Shown: positions 25,261 to 35,174 of the stretch, piece after piece
Numbering within the stretch: position 1 is the stretch's first letter
How the letters are laid out: each line of letters opens with the position of its first letter
Origin: Burkholderiales bacterium
Lineage (GTDB): Bacteria; Pseudomonadota; Gammaproteobacteria; Burkholderiales; Ga0077523
Assembly (NCBI GenBank): GCA_022843925.1
Contig: JALHMS010000009.1
Span: forward strand, 29,413-93,412
DNA length: 64,000 nt
Direction: 5' to 3'
The notes under the pieces: model-generated
What the model saw: the letters and a program-made list of their open reading frames with translations, nothing else
Told to the model about the DNA's origin: nothing
Databases searched by the model: none
Translations under genes and position numbers: made by a program

Positions 25261-25989
25261 ATGGCAGGACACAGCAAGTGGGCCAACATCAAGCACAAGA
25301 AAGCCGCGACGGATGCGAAGCGCGGCAAGATCTTCACCAGGCTCATCAAGGAAATCACGGTCGCCGCGCGTCTCGGCGGCGGTGACCCCGGCACCAACGC
25401 CCGCCTGCGTCTCGCCATCGAGAAGGCGCGCGACCAGAACATGCCGAAGGACACCATCGACAACGCCACGAAGCGCGGCTCCGGGCAGCTCGATGGAGTC
25501 GACTACGAGGAGATCCGCTACGAGGGCTACGGTGTCGCCGGGGCCGCGGTGATCGTCGACTGCATGACCGACAACCGCACCCGCACCGTCGCCGACGTGC
25601 GTCACGCGTTCGCGAAGCACGGCGGCAACCTCGGGACCGACGGCTCGGTGGCCTTCCTGTTCAAGCACTGCGGCCAGCTCGTGCTGGCGCCCGGGAGCAG
25701 CGAGGATCGCGTGATGGAAGTCGCGATCGACGCGGGCGCCGAAGACGTCGTGACGAACGACGACGGTTCGATCGAGGTGCTCACGGCGCCCACCACCGAC
25801 TTCGTGACGGTGAAGGAGGCGCTGGAGAAGGCGGGGCTCAAGCCCGAGTTCGCCGAGGTCATCATGAAGCCCGCCACCGAGTCGGTCATGACCGGTGACG
25901 ACGCCGTGAAGATGCAGAAGCTGCTGGACGCCCTCGAAGCCCTCGACGACGTCCAGGAGGTCTACACCAACGCCGTGATCGACGACTGA
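25261..25989 (+). CDS. yebC: YebC/PmpR-family transcription/translation factor
   Basis: A 242-residue YebC protein with the hallmark start [23 protein letters not shown] and three-domain layout. YebC/PmpR proteins have been described as DNA-binding regulators and, in some bacteria, as factors easing ribosome stalling at proline stretches. It heads the ruv string: its stop shares one base with the ruvC start. This yebC-ruvC-ruvA-ruvB order is common in proteobacteria. An upstream extension of this frame is antisense to yjgR and is not coding. Confidence 0.95.
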   Translation: MAGHSKWANIKHKKAATDAKRGKIFTRLIKEITVAARLGGGDPGTNARLRLAIEKARDQNMPKDTIDNATKRGSGQLDGVDYEEIRYEGYGVAGAAVIVDCMTDNRTRTVADVRHAFAKHGGNLGTDGSVAFLFKHCGQLVLAPGSSEDRVMEVAIDAGAEDVVTNDDGSIEVLTAPTTDFVTVKEALEKAGLKPEFAEVIMKPATESVMTGDDAVKMQKLLDALEALDDVQEVYTNAVIDD

Positions 25990-26531
25990 TGCCCATTCCG
26001 GCCGGCGGCACGCGCATCCTGGGCATCGATCCCGGCCTGCGCATCACCGGCTACGGCCTCATCGATCGCGTCGGACAGGCGCTCACGTACGTCGGGAGCG
26101 GCCGGATCACCACCGACGAGAAGACCGACCTGCCCGAGCGTCTGCGCACCATCCTCGCGGGCCTCCACGAGGTCATCGATCAGGGCTCGCCCATGCAGGT
26201 CGCCGTGGAGAAGGTGTTCGTGAACGTGAATCCGCAATCCACGCTGCTGCTGGGTCAGGCCCGCGGCGCCGCCATCTGCGCGGCGGTGCTCCGGGATCTG
26301 CCGGTCGCCGAGTACACCGCCCTGCAGGTGAAGCAGGCCGTGGTCGGGAATGGCCACGCGAAGAAGGAGCAGGTCCAGGAGATGGTGAAGCGTCTGCTGC
26401 GTCTGCCCGGCGTGCCGTCGCCCGATGCGGCCGACGCGCTCGCCTGCGCCATCTGTCATGCGCACGGGGGGCTCGGTCTCGGCGGGCTGCCGACGGCGGG
26501 TCTGCGGATGCGGGGCGGGAGGCTCGGATGA
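25989..26531 (+). CDS. ruvC: Holliday junction resolvase RuvC
   Basis: A 180-residue RuvC with the acidic metal-binding residues in [14 protein letters not shown] (first Asp), the VEKVF Glu and the C-terminal [13 protein letters not shown] Asp pair. It cuts four-way junctions symmetrically in the RuvABC complex. Its start overlaps the yebC stop by 1 nt and its stop overlaps ruvA by 4 nt. Confidence 0.96.
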   Translation: MPIPAGGTRILGIDPGLRITGYGLIDRVGQALTYVGSGRITTDEKTDLPERLRTILAGLHEVIDQGSPMQVAVEKVFVNVNPQSTLLLGQARGAAICAAVLRDLPVAEYTALQVKQAVVGNGHAKKEQVQEMVKRLLRLPGVPSPDAADALACAICHAHGGLGLGGLPTAGLRMRGGRLG

Positions 26532-27109
26532 TCTCGCGCCTGACCGGCCGGCTGCTCGAGAAACAGCCGCCGTCCGTCGTTCTCGATGTGCACGGCGTCG
26601 GTTACGAGATCGACGTGCCGATGAGCACCTTCTATCAGCTCCCCGCGACCGGCGCCGAGGTGCGGCTCTTCACGCATCTCGTGGTCCGGGAGGATGCGCA
26701 CCTGCTCTACGGGTTCGCGACCGAGGGCGAGCGCCAGGTGTTCCGTCAGCTCATCAGGATCACGGGCATCGGCGCGCGGATCGCGCTCGCGGTGCTGTCC
26801 GGGATGTCGGTCGACGAGCTGTACGCCGCCGTGAGCCAGCAGGAGAGCGCGCGCCTCATCCGGATCCCGGGTATAGGCAAGAAGACGGCGGAGCGCCTGA
26901 TGCTGGAACTCAAGGACAAGCTGGCTCTGGTGCCGGGGAGTGCGCCGGTGCCGGGAGCGACGGCGCCTGCCGGCAGCGATGCGTTGAACGCACTCGTTGC
27001 GCTGGGCTATGGCGACAAGGAAGCCCGGGCGACGCTCGCGAAGCTGCCGCCGGATCTGCCGTTGCAGGATGCCATCCGGCAGGCGCTGCGGATGCTGTCC
27101 CGGATTTGA
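26528..27109 (+). CDS. ruvA: Holliday junction branch migration protein RuvA
   Basis: A 193-residue RuvA. The OB-fold start is [28 protein letters not shown]. The helix-hairpin-helix segments [18 protein letters not shown] and [22 protein letters not shown] bind junction DNA, and the C-terminal domain ([13 protein letters not shown]) binds RuvB. RuvA tetramers hold the junction open for RuvB. It overlaps ruvC by ATGA. Confidence 0.96.
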   Translation: MISRLTGRLLEKQPPSVVLDVHGVGYEIDVPMSTFYQLPATGAEVRLFTHLVVREDAHLLYGFATEGERQVFRQLIRITGIGARIALAVLSGMSVDELYAAVSQQESARLIRIPGIGKKTAERLMLELKDKLALVPGSAPVPGATAPAGSDALNALVALGYGDKEARATLAKLPPDLPLQDAIRQALRMLSRI

Positions 27110-27186
27110 GTCCGGGCGGTCGGAACCCCCTTGTCGTTACCCGGTCCATGACCCGGGAATTGCGCCGGAGCGAACCCCGACACGAC

Positions 27187-27192
27187 TATAAT
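27187..27192 (+). promoter_or_regulatory. Perfect -10 hexamer (TATAAT) upstream of the ruvA-ruvB insert
   Basis: TATAAT sits 60 nt before the start of the unknown secreted protein gene and 78 nt after the ruvA stop. No -35 of quality is seen at 16-18 nt spacing. If active, it would let this gene and ruvB be expressed apart from ruvCA. Confidence 0.35.
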
Positions 27193-27251
27193 TTCGTTCC
27201 ATCCGGGCGGGTCCGATCCCCGTCCATCTTTCCCTTGTCACGGAATCCTTC

Positions 27252-28037
27252 ATGCACCCTGTGTCCGGCCGCCCAGCCCGCTTCCTAGTCGCCCTGCTCG
27301 CGCTCGTCCTGCTCGCACCCTCCGCCTTCGCGGCCACCCGCGAAGTCCGCACCCGCGAGCTGCTCGGCGTCCACGACTGGAAGACCACCGTCGCCGTGGG
27401 CAACCGGTACCTGAAGCAGCAGTCTCTCGTCGCGGCGCGCGACGTCCTCGCCCGCATCGGCCGCGAGCGGAATCTCGGGCGCGACTGGAGACGTGGCAAC
27501 GCGAGCTACGACGCCGCCGAGGCCGCCATCGCAGCGCCCCTTCTGGAGCGCGTGCAGGCCGACTGGACCTCGCTCTCCTGGATGCCGGCCGAATGGGCCG
27601 GCATGGCGGAGTCCAGCTTCAGCGACGGAGAGCTCGACACCCTGGTCAACCATTTCCAGAGCGACGTGGGCCGCAAGCAGGCGAAGATCATCGACCACTC
27701 GGTCCAGTTCCACGTGGCGGGCGCCCTGACCATGTCGGGCAAGCTGATCCAGGGGTTCCCGGGCACGGAGGAGGAACAGAAGATCCTGACCTACGTGTGG
27801 GCCGACGAGGATCGCGAGGCGCGGTTCTCCTTCAAGGCCGTGGAGAACGTCGAGGGCCAACGTTTCGCGCTGTCGCCCCTGGGTGCGAAGTACCAGCGCA
27901 CGCTGATCATGAAGGTGAGCGGGATCTTCGGCGCACGCCTCGACAGCGTCGCTGCCGCGCTGGCGGATCAGGTCCGCGGGCTCCCCGCGTCGGCCGACCC
28001 CTTCGTCGCGGAGTTCCTGGCGGCGGGCGGGCGCTGA
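27252..28037 (+). CDS. Secreted protein of unknown function between ruvA and ruvB
   Basis: A 261-residue protein with a clear signal peptide (FLVALLALVLLAPSAFA, cut after AFA near residue 28). The mature part is soluble and helical. The stretch FSDGELDTLVNHFQSDVGRKQ faintly recalls DUF2059-type sequences, in which a similar segment occurs, but I would not assign it. No catalytic motif is visible. It sits in the middle of a DNA repair string with 142 nt before and 66 nt after it, and it may have its own promoter (27187). Function unknown. Confidence 0.75.
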   Translation: MHPVSGRPARFLVALLALVLLAPSAFAATREVRTRELLGVHDWKTTVAVGNRYLKQQSLVAARDVLARIGRERNLGRDWRRGNASYDAAEAAIAAPLLERVQADWTSLSWMPAEWAGMAESSFSDGELDTLVNHFQSDVGRKQAKIIDHSVQFHVAGALTMSGKLIQGFPGTEEEQKILTYVWADEDREARFSFKAVENVEGQRFALSPLGAKYQRTLIMKVSGIFGARLDSVAAALADQVRGLPASADPFVAEFLAAGGR

Positions 28038-28103
28038 GCACGGTGCGGCCGTCATCGATCCTCCCCGTCCGTCCCGTGGCCGCTGCGGGATGCATCTGAC
28101 GCC

Positions 28104-29144
28104 ATGATCGAGGCGGACCGCCTCATCGCTCCCGCACCCCAGGGCGTCCAGGAAGAGGCCCTGGAGCGCGCCCTCCGGCCCCGTCAGCTCGACGAGTACG
28201 TGGGCCAGGAGAAGATCCGCGCGCAGTTGTCGATCTTCATCGAGGCCGCGCGTCACCGGAAGGAAGCCCTCGATCATGTCCTGCTGTTCGGCCCGCCCGG
28301 ACTCGGCAAGACGACGCTGGCGCACATCGTCGCTCGCGAGATGGGCGTGAACCTCCGCCAGACCTCCGGGCCGGTGCTGGAGCGCGCGGGCGACCTCGCG
28401 GCGCTGCTCACCAACCTCGAACCCAACGATGTCCTCTTCATCGACGAGATCCATCGACTCTCGCCAGTGGTGGAGGAGGTGCTGTACCCCGCGCTCGAGG
28501 ATTTCCAGATCGACATCATGATCGGGGAGGGTCCCGCGGCGCGGTCCGTGAAGCTGGACCTCCCGCCCTTCACTCTGGTGGGCGCGACCACCCGCGCCGG
28601 GATGCTGACCAACCCGCTGCGCGACCGCTTCGGGATCGTCTCGCGCCTGGAGTTCTACACCCCCGAGGAACTGACACGCATCGTTCGCCGGTCGGCCCGT
28701 CTGCTCGAGGTCGAGATGGTCGAGGACGGCGCCCTGGAGATCGCGGCGCGGTCGCGCGGCACGCCGCGGATCGCCAACCGCCTGCTGCGTCGCGTCCGCG
28801 ATTTCGCGCAGGTGAAGGCCGACGGCGTGATCACCCGCCCCGTGGCCGACGCGGCGCTCTCGATGCTCGACGTCGATCCCAGCGGTCTCGACGTCATGGA
28901 CCGCAAGCTGCTGCTCGCGGTGCTGGAGAAGTTCGGCGGCGGTCCCGTGGGCGTCGACAACCTCGCTGCCGCGATCGGCGAGGAGCGCGACACCATCGAG
29001 GATGTCCTCGAGCCCTATCTCATCCAGCAGGGCCTGCTCCAGCGCACCCCGCGCGGCCGCGTCGCCACGCTGCTCGCGTACCGGCATTTCGGCGTCGACG
29101 CACCTGCGCGCCCCGCGAGCGGCGAGCTCTGGGCGGGTACCTGA
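28104..29144 (+). CDS. ruvB: Holliday junction branch migration ATPase RuvB
   Basis: A 346-residue AAA+ protein. Walker A is [12 protein letters not shown] (about 62-73), Walker B is LFIDEIHRL (about 111-119), sensor 1 is [10 protein letters not shown], and the arginine finger lies in NPLRDRFG. The C-terminal winged helix begins near [18 protein letters not shown]. Hexamers pump DNA through the RuvA-bound junction. The ybgC start follows the stop by 1 nt. Confidence 0.97.
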   Translation: MIEADRLIAPAPQGVQEEALERALRPRQLDEYVGQEKIRAQLSIFIEAARHRKEALDHVLLFGPPGLGKTTLAHIVAREMGVNLRQTSGPVLERAGDLAALLTNLEPNDVLFIDEIHRLSPVVEEVLYPALEDFQIDIMIGEGPAARSVKLDLPPFTLVGATTRAGMLTNPLRDRFGIVSRLEFYTPEELTRIVRRSARLLEVEMVEDGALEIAARSRGTPRIANRLLRRVRDFAQVKADGVITRPVADAALSMLDVDPSGLDVMDRKLLLAVLEKFGGGPVGVDNLAAAIGEERDTIEDVLEPYLIQQGLLQRTPRGRVATLLAYRHFGVDAPARPASGELWAGT

Positions 29145-29145
29145 G

Positions 29146-29622
29146 ATGCGACGCGAGACCGCGCCTCCGGCTGCCGTCGTCGACGTCGGCGACGGGCTCT
29201 TCACGATCCCGGTCCGGACCTACTTCCAGGACACCGATGCCGGCGGGGTCGTCTACCACGCCCGCTATCTCGATTTCTTCGAGCGCTGTCGCATGGAGTG
29301 GCTGCGGCATCTCGGCATCGAATGCCGCACGCTGGCGTCGAAGGACGGCGTGCTCTTCATCGTGCGCAGCCTCGAGATCGAATACGCGAAACCCGCGCGG
29401 CTCGACGACTGGCTGGTGGTCGGGCTGCGCGTCGAAGTCGTCGGCGGCGCCCAGATGGTCGTGCGTCAGCAGGTGGCGCGCGACGACGAAATCCTGGCGA
29501 CCGGGCGCGTGCATCTCGCGTGCGTCGCCGCGGAGGGTCTGCGCCCCGCGCGCATGCCCGCCCATCTGCGTGAAAGAATCTCCGCCTGGCTGCCGTCCGA
29601 ACCCCTAACCGAGCGCCCATGA
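29146..29622 (+). CDS. ybgC: Tol-Pal-associated acyl-CoA thioesterase YbgC
   Basis: A 158-residue hotdog-fold thioesterase of the 4-hydroxybenzoyl-CoA thioesterase type. The active-site segment is YFQDTDAGGVVYHARYLDFFERCRMEW with the catalytic Asp in DTDAGG. YbgC acts on acyl-CoA or acyl-ACP and is normally the first gene of the tol-pal operon, as here. ATG 29146 is one base after the ruvB stop, and its end overlaps tolQ by ATGA. Confidence 0.93.
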   Translation: MRRETAPPAAVVDVGDGLFTIPVRTYFQDTDAGGVVYHARYLDFFERCRMEWLRHLGIECRTLASKDGVLFIVRSLEIEYAKPARLDDWLVVGLRVEVVGGAQMVVRQQVARDDEILATGRVHLACVAAEGLRPARMPAHLRERISAWLPSEPLTERP

Positions 29623-30308
29623 ACTTCACCACCGATCTCAGCATCATCCATCTGTTCACGCACGCGAGCATCGCGGTGCAGCTCGTCATGCTGCTGCTGC
29701 TCGTGCTGTCGCTCTTCTCGTGGATCTTCATCTTCCAGAAGATCTTCACGATACGCGGCACCCGCGGGCAGACCGAGGAGTTCGAGAAGGCCTTTCGGAA
29801 CCTGCAGACGGGCGCCGACCTGAACGAACTGCTGCAGTCCGCGGCCAACCACGGCACGCAGGCGGGCGTGCTGGAGCGCATCTGCCTGTCGGGCTACCGC
29901 GAGTTCGCGCGGCTGCGTCGACAGCCCGGGCTCAGCTCCGCGACCGTGATGGACGGCGTCCGCCGCGCGATGCGCGCCACCTACCAGCGCGAGATGGACC
30001 AGGTCGAGTCGCACCTCAACTTCCTCGCGACCGTCGGTTCGGTCAGCCCGTACATCGGTTTGTTCGGGACGGTCTGGGGGATCATGAACTCCTTCCGGGG
30101 GCTTGCGAACGTGGGGCAGGCGACGCTCGCGAACGTCGCGCCCGGCATCGCCGAGGCGCTGATCGCCACCGCCATCGGCCTCTTCGCGGCGATCCCGGCG
30201 GTCATCGCGTACAACCACTTCTCCCGCGACGTCGATCGCCTGGCCAACCGATTCGAGAGCCAGATGGAGGAGTTCCAGAACCTGCTCCAGCGCATCCCTT
30301 CCGCCTGA
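29619..30308 (+). CDS. tolQ: Tol-Pal system proton channel protein TolQ
   Basis: A 229-residue inner-membrane protein with three membrane helices: one near residues 15-40 (IAVQLVMLLLLVLSLFSWIFIF) and two after about 135 (YIGLFGTVWGIMNSF; ATAIGLFAAIPAVIAYN). With TolR it forms a proton-driven motor homologous to ExbB/MotA that energises TolA for outer-membrane constriction during division. Confidence 0.95.
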   Translation: MNFTTDLSIIHLFTHASIAVQLVMLLLLVLSLFSWIFIFQKIFTIRGTRGQTEEFEKAFRNLQTGADLNELLQSAANHGTQAGVLERICLSGYREFARLRRQPGLSSATVMDGVRRAMRATYQREMDQVESHLNFLATVGSVSPYIGLFGTVWGIMNSFRGLANVGQATLANVAPGIAEALIATAIGLFAAIPAVIAYNHFSRDVDRLANRFESQMEEFQNLLQRIPSA

Positions 30309-30340
30309 CATCCACGCGCGCACAAGCGAAGGACGCCTCC

Positions 30341-30763
30341 ATGGAACAACGCCGCCGGCGCTTCACCACGATGAGCCAGATCAACGTCGTGCCGTACATC
30401 GACGTGATGCTGGTGCTTCTCGTGATCTTCATGGTCACCGCGCCGATGATGAACCCCGGCATGGTCGATCTCCCCGAGGTCTCGAAGTCCTCGGAGCCCC
30501 CGGCCCAGCCGCTCGAAGTCACGATCAAGGTCGGCGGCAACGTCGTCCTCATCGATCGCGAGGTCGGAGGCTCGGCCCGTTCGGTGTCGGAATCGGAACT
30601 GGTCCGCGAGGTGAAGGCAGCACTCGAGAAGAAGCGCGAACGCCCGGTCGTCGTCGGGGCCGATCGCCGGGTGGAGTACGGTCAGGTCATGCGGATCATG
30701 GATCTCCTCCAGAGCCAGGGGGTGGCCCGGGTCGGCTTGCTGACGAGGCCGGGGACGCACTGA
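30341..30763 (+). CDS. tolR: Tol-Pal system protein TolR
   Basis: A 140-residue ExbD/TolR protein. A single N-terminal helix contains the proton-carrying Asp in INVVPYIDVMLVLLVIFMVT; the periplasmic domain follows. Functions with TolQ. Its stop shares a base with the tolA start (TGATG). Confidence 0.94.
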   Translation: MEQRRRRFTTMSQINVVPYIDVMLVLLVIFMVTAPMMNPGMVDLPEVSKSSEPPAQPLEVTIKVGGNVVLIDREVGGSARSVSESELVREVKAALEKKRERPVVVGADRRVEYGQVMRIMDLLQSQGVARVGLLTRPGTH

Positions 30764-31809
30764 TGTTCGCTGCGCTGCGCCGCCCGGATGTGGCGCTGTC
30801 CGGGCTGCTCGCCGTGCTGGTGCACGTCGCGCTCTTCGTGTTCCTCGTCGTCGGCCTGCAGTGGAAGCGGATTCCGCCTCCCAAGCTGACGGTGGAGCTC
30901 TGGCGCGAGATCCCGCCGGCGCCCAAGCGCATCCCGGCACCTCCACCCGTCGTGGCGCCGCCACCGGAAGTGGCGAAGCCCGCGAAGCCGATCGAGCCGC
31001 CTGCGCCGCCGCCCGCACCCAAGGCGGTCGAGCCGCCGAAGCCGGTGGAGCCCAAGGCGCCGGAGCCGAAGCCGGCCGAACCGGCGAAGGCGTCCCCGCC
31101 CCCGCCGCCCCCGAAGCCCGTGGCGCCCAAGGCGGAACCGGCCAAGACCGCGACTCCGAAGCTCGAAGTCCCGAAGCCCGAGGTCAAGCCGGAGGTCCCC
31201 GTTCCCGATATCCGCGCCGAAGAGAAGAAGGCCAAGGAACAGGCCGCCCTCGAAGAGAAGCAGCGCCGCGAGGAGCGCAAGCGGGTCACGCAGGCCCTCG
31301 AGGAGGAGGAGAAGCGCCGCGCCGAGGAGCAGAAGCGGCTCGACGCCGAGCGCATGGCCGAGGCCGACGCGAAACGGCGGGCCGAGGAGGAGGCGCAGAA
31401 CGAGGACCTCCGGCGGCTGCGCGATGCCCTGCAGCAGCAGCAGCGGGTGGCCGACGAACAGAAGGCCGTGCGCGAGAGGACGGAAGCCGAGCGTCGCGCG
31501 GCGGTGGCAGCGGCGGCCAAGGCGCTGCGCCAGCTGGACGAGTTCACCGCGCGTATCCAGTCGGCGATTCGCGAGAAGGTGGTCCTGCCCCCGGGAATCG
31601 CGGGGAATCCGCAGGCCGTGTTCGAGGTGCGGCTGCTGAAGAGCGGGACCGTGGCGTCGGTGCGACTCGCGAAGCCGAGCGGCGTGCCGGCCTACGATCG
31701 GGCCGTCGAGCGGGCCATCGAGGCTGCCCAGCCTCTGCCCGTGCCGGACGACATCGAACTGTTCCAGCAACTCCGTGACCTCACCCTGGTGTTCCGACCG
31801 TCCGACTGA
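30763..31809 (+). CDS. tolA: Tol-Pal system protein TolA
   Basis: A 348-residue TolA. One N-terminal membrane helix (SGLLAVLVHVALFVFLVVGL) docks to TolQR. A Pro/Lys/Ala-rich stretch (about 45-150) is followed by a long Glu/Lys/Arg coiled coil (about 150-250). A TonB-like C-terminal domain (IQSAIREKVVLPPGIAGNPQAVFEVRL onward) binds TolB, Pal and CpoB across the periplasm. Domain order matches the family; the Pro-rich region is longer than in Escherichia coli. Confidence 0.94.
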   Translation: MFAALRRPDVALSGLLAVLVHVALFVFLVVGLQWKRIPPPKLTVELWREIPPAPKRIPAPPPVVAPPPEVAKPAKPIEPPAPPPAPKAVEPPKPVEPKAPEPKPAEPAKASPPPPPPKPVAPKAEPAKTATPKLEVPKPEVKPEVPVPDIRAEEKKAKEQAALEEKQRREERKRVTQALEEEEKRRAEEQKRLDAERMAEADAKRRAEEEAQNEDLRRLRDALQQQQRVADEQKAVRERTEAERRAAVAAAAKALRQLDEFTARIQSAIREKVVLPPGIAGNPQAVFEVRLLKSGTVASVRLAKPSGVPAYDRAVERAIEAAQPLPVPDDIELFQQLRDLTLVFRPSD

Positions 31810-31835
31810 AACGCGGCGCGGACACGATCGCCCCG

Positions 31836-31841
31836 TATAAT
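31836..31841 (+). promoter_or_regulatory. Perfect -10 hexamer just upstream of tolB
   Basis: TATAAT ends only 8 nt before the first tolB ATG (31850). If it is used, transcription would begin at or just before that codon, and the second ATG (31859) would become the likely start. No clear -35 is present, so it is a weak candidate. Confidence 0.3.
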
Positions 31842-31849
31842 CCAGGCCC

Positions 31850-33166
31850 ATGTCAGACATGCCGAACGCATCCATCGTCGATCCAATCCGCCGGCGCCTT
31901 GTCGGCGGCCTCGCCCTTGCCGGTGCGCTCGTGCCCTCGGCGCGTGCGGCGCTGACCATCGAGATCATCGGCGGCAACAGCACCCAGGTCGCAGTCACCG
32001 TGCTGCCCTTCGGCAACCAGGACCTGCAGAAGGAGCGGCTCTCCGAGCTGATCCAGGCGGATCTCCTGCGCAGCGGCTGGTTCCGCAACCAGGACCCCGG
32101 CGCGCTCCCGAAGCCACCGACCGAGCCGGAGGAGGTCGACTGGCGCCAGATGCGCAATCGCGGGGTGGAGAATCTGGTCATCGGGAATGTCGTCGAGCGC
32201 TCGGATGGGCGCCTGGCCGTCCGGTTCCGGCTCATGGACGCGGCCAAGGAGTCCCAGCGGGCGGGTTTCAGCTACACGATCACACCGGCCCAGCTCCGGG
32301 CGACGGCGCACAAGATCGCGGACGTCATCTACGAGGAGCTCACGGGGGAGCGTGGCGTCTTCTCCACCCGGATCTGCTATGTGGTGAAGGCGGCGGAACG
32401 GTTCGAACTGCAGGTGGCCGACGCCGACGGCGGCAATGCGGACTTCATCCTGGCGCACAAGGAACCGATCATCTCCCCGGCATGGTCGCCCGACGGCACG
32501 CGCATCGCCTACGTCTCGTTCGAGAGGCGCAAGCCCATCGTGTTCGTCCACAACCTGGTCGATGGAACCCGCACCATTCTTGCCGATTTCGAAGGCGCCA
32601 ACAGCGCCCCGTCGTGGGCGCCGGACGGACGGCGTCTCACCATCACCCTCACGCGTGACGGCGTCGCCCAGATCTACGTGGTGAACGCCGACGGCAGCGG
32701 GCTCACCCGGATCACCAACAGCCAGGCCATCGATACCGAGGCGGCGTGGTCCCCGGACGGCAGCACCATCCTGTTCACGTCGGACCGCGGCGGGTCTCCG
32801 CAGATCTACCGGATGCCGTCGACCGGCGGATCGGCCGAGCGCGTCACGTTCGAGGGCAGCTACAACGTGACCCCGCGCTGGAGTCCGGACGGACGCAGCT
32901 TCTGCTTCATCCAGCGTAATTCGGGCCGATATAACGTCGCGATCCAGGATCTTGGCAGTCGCGAGGCCGTGCTGCTGACCGATGGCCGTATCGATTCCTC
33001 GCCGACCTTCGCCCCGAACGGACGCATGATCCTGTATGCATCCGAGTACAACCGGCGCGGGATCCTGGCGGCAGTTTCGCGGGATGGCCGTGTGAAACAG
33101 CGGATCTCCGATTCCGGCGGCAACGTCCGGGAACCGGCTTGGGGTCCACTTTCGAAGTCACGATGA
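31850..33166 (+). CDS. tolB: Tol-Pal system beta-propeller protein TolB
   Basis: A 438-residue periplasmic TolB. A signal sequence with arginines (IRRRLVGGLALAGALVPSARA, cut after ARA) precedes an N-terminal domain and a six-bladed propeller. The propeller repeats carry SPDGTRIAYVS, APDGRRLTIT, SPDGSTILFTSD, SPDGRSFCF and APNGRMILYAS. It links TolA and Pal. Two start codons in frame are possible, 31850 and 31859. Confidence 0.95.
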   Translation: MSDMPNASIVDPIRRRLVGGLALAGALVPSARAALTIEIIGGNSTQVAVTVLPFGNQDLQKERLSELIQADLLRSGWFRNQDPGALPKPPTEPEEVDWRQMRNRGVENLVIGNVVERSDGRLAVRFRLMDAAKESQRAGFSYTITPAQLRATAHKIADVIYEELTGERGVFSTRICYVVKAAERFELQVADADGGNADFILAHKEPIISPAWSPDGTRIAYVSFERRKPIVFVHNLVDGTRTILADFEGANSAPSWAPDGRRLTITLTRDGVAQIYVVNADGSGLTRITNSQAIDTEAAWSPDGSTILFTSDRGGSPQIYRMPSTGGSAERVTFEGSYNVTPRWSPDGRSFCFIQRNSGRYNVAIQDLGSREAVLLTDGRIDSSPTFAPNGRMILYASEYNRRGILAAVSRDGRVKQRISDSGGNVREPAWGPLSKSR

Positions 33167-33179
33167 CAAGGAGCAACGG

Positions 33180-33845
33180 ATGAAGAAGCTGATTTTCTTG
33201 GTGCTGGCTGGCCTTCTGGTGTCCGGCTGCGCCACGCAGGATGTGTCCGAGCAGGGCGGTGCGGCCGTCGAGCAACGCGATCTGCTGGAGTCCAAGCGCA
33301 AGGCGGAAGAAGAGGAAGCCCGGCGCCGAACCCAGGCTGCCGAGCAGGAAGAGATGAACCGGAAGCTGGACGAGGAGCGCCGCCGGCGCGCCGAGGCGGA
33401 AGCCCAGGCGAAGTCCGACGCGGAGATCAAGGCGCTCAATCAGGGGTCGGTCAACGAGCGTCCGATCAGCGATGCCAGTTCCGCCTTGAAGGATCCCGCA
33501 AGCCTGCTCGCCAAGCGCAGCGTGTACTACGACTACGACCGCTTCGACGTGCGCGAGGAATTCTCGGCCATCGTCGCAGCCCACGCCGACTTCCTGCAGG
33601 AGAACAGCAAGATCCGCATCCGCGTGGAAGGCAACTGCGACGAGCGTGGTTCGACCGAGTACAACCTGGCCCTCGGGCAACGGCGGGCCGACAGCGTGAA
33701 GCGCGCGCTGACCGTGCTCGGCGTACCGGCCAATCGCATCGAGGCGGTGAGCTTCGGCGAGGAGAAGCCCCGCGCCACGGGCCAGGACGAGGATTCGTAC
33801 GCCGAGAATCGCCGCAGCGACATCGTCTACCCCGGTCTGCAATAA
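33180..33845 (+). CDS. pal: Peptidoglycan-associated lipoprotein Pal
   Basis: A 221-residue outer-membrane lipoprotein. The lipobox is LVSGC (Cys near residue 17). A charged coiled segment of Glu, Arg and Ala (about 38-80) comes next, then the OmpA-like peptidoglycan-binding domain with VYYDYDRFDV and NCDERGSTEYNLALGQRRADSVKRAL. The charged insert makes it longer than the E. coli protein (173 residues) but is familiar from betaproteobacteria. Follows tolB by 13 nt. Confidence 0.95.
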   Translation: MKKLIFLVLAGLLVSGCATQDVSEQGGAAVEQRDLLESKRKAEEEEARRRTQAAEQEEMNRKLDEERRRRAEAEAQAKSDAEIKALNQGSVNERPISDASSALKDPASLLAKRSVYYDYDRFDVREEFSAIVAAHADFLQENSKIRIRVEGNCDERGSTEYNLALGQRRADSVKRALTVLGVPANRIEAVSFGEEKPRATGQDEDSYAENRRSDIVYPGLQ

Positions 33846-33857
33846 GGAGCCTGTCCG

Positions 33858-34964
33858 ATGATGCCCCGCGTCCTGCTCGCCGTGATCGCGATAGGCGCGG
33901 GCCTCGTCGGCCCAGCCGCTGCGCAGACCCGCCCCTCCGCTGGCGCCGACCAGAACAAGGCGCTTCTCGACATACTGAACCAGGTCGAGGGCGTCGGGCG
34001 TCAGGTGCGCGAACTGCGAGGCCAGGTCGAGGACATCTCCAACCGCGTCGACCAGACCAACGATCGCGCCCAGAAAGCCGACAAGCGCCAGGGCGACTTG
34101 TACAACGACACCGACGCGCGCATGCGGCGCCTCGAGCAGTTGTCGAAGGAGGAGGCGGCGGAGCGGAAGAAGCTCGGCCAGCAGATCACGGACATCGAGT
34201 TGCGCCTCAAGAAGTTCGAGGCCGATCTCGACGTCCAGTTGCGCAAGCTCGAGGCGGATCACGAAGTGCGCTTCCGAAAGCTCGAGGCGGCGAGCACTGC
34301 GACCTCGGGAGACTTCGACACCCGGTTGAAACGGTTGGAGCAGCCCCCGGGCCCATCCAAGCTGGAAGCCGATCTCGAGGCCAGGCTCAAGCGGCTCGAG
34401 GCGGCCGATGTGGAGGCCCGACTGCGCCGCCTCGAGAACCAGCCGGCAGCGCCGGCAACGGTACCGTCGGCAGCGGCCGAGCCGGCAGCGACGGTCGCGC
34501 CCCCGGTGGTGAAGCCTCCCGTCCCCGCTACGGCCGCAACACCTGCCACCGCACCGGCGACTCCGGCGCCGGCGGCAAGCCTGGACCCCCTGGCGGTGGG
34601 CCGCAGCTACGACCAGGCGCTCGCCAAGCAGCGGGCCGGCGATGCCGCGGGCGCCATCCAGGGGTTCCAAACCTTTCTCAAACTCTACCCGCGGCACGAA
34701 CTCGCGCCGAACGCGCAGTACTGGCTGGGCGAGGCCTACTACCGGCTCGGGGACTACACCAACGCCATCGCAAGCCAGCAGAAGCTGCTCGCGACGTATC
34801 CAGATCACCTGAAGGTCCCGGACGCGATGTTGATCCTCTCCAACTCCCAGGCAGCCGCCGGCGATCTGCCCGGGGCCCGCAAGACGCTCGAGGACATCGT
34901 CGCCAAGCACCCGCTGTCCGAGGCGGCCGAGAAGGCCAAGCAGCGCCTCGGCAAGCTGCGCTGA
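33858..34964 (+). CDS. cpoB: Cell division coordinator CpoB
   Basis: A 368-residue periplasmic protein. A signal peptide (cut after AAAQ/T near residue 23) is followed by a long coiled coil (about 40-200), partly made of near-repeats of LRKLEADHEVRFRKLEA type. Next comes an Ala/Pro/Thr linker and C-terminal TPR repeats (about 250-368: YDQALAKQRAGDAAGAIQGFQTFL...). CpoB couples Tol-Pal work with peptidoglycan synthesis at the septum. The coiled coil is much longer than in E. coli. Confidence 0.92.
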   Translation: MMPRVLLAVIAIGAGLVGPAAAQTRPSAGADQNKALLDILNQVEGVGRQVRELRGQVEDISNRVDQTNDRAQKADKRQGDLYNDTDARMRRLEQLSKEEAAERKKLGQQITDIELRLKKFEADLDVQLRKLEADHEVRFRKLEAASTATSGDFDTRLKRLEQPPGPSKLEADLEARLKRLEAADVEARLRRLENQPAAPATVPSAAAEPAATVAPPVVKPPVPATAATPATAPATPAPAASLDPLAVGRSYDQALAKQRAGDAAGAIQGFQTFLKLYPRHELAPNAQYWLGEAYYRLGDYTNAIASQQKLLATYPDHLKVPDAMLILSNSQAAAGDLPGARKTLEDIVAKHPLSEAAEKAKQRLGKLR

Positions 34965-35174
34965 TCGCACGGGTGGGGTGCTGACGGTACGTGCCGCGCA
35001 CGCGGAATCGCCGACCTCGCCCGGCCCCCATGGATCATGCGCCGGTGCCCGCTGTCTTCGGGGCGATGGGTCGGATGGATCGGTACAGGTACTCCGTCAG
35101 TCCCCTTGCCCTGCCGGCGCCGTGCCGCGGCAGCACTGCCTTCGCACCACCTCCACGCTCCTGATGCCTGCTCC

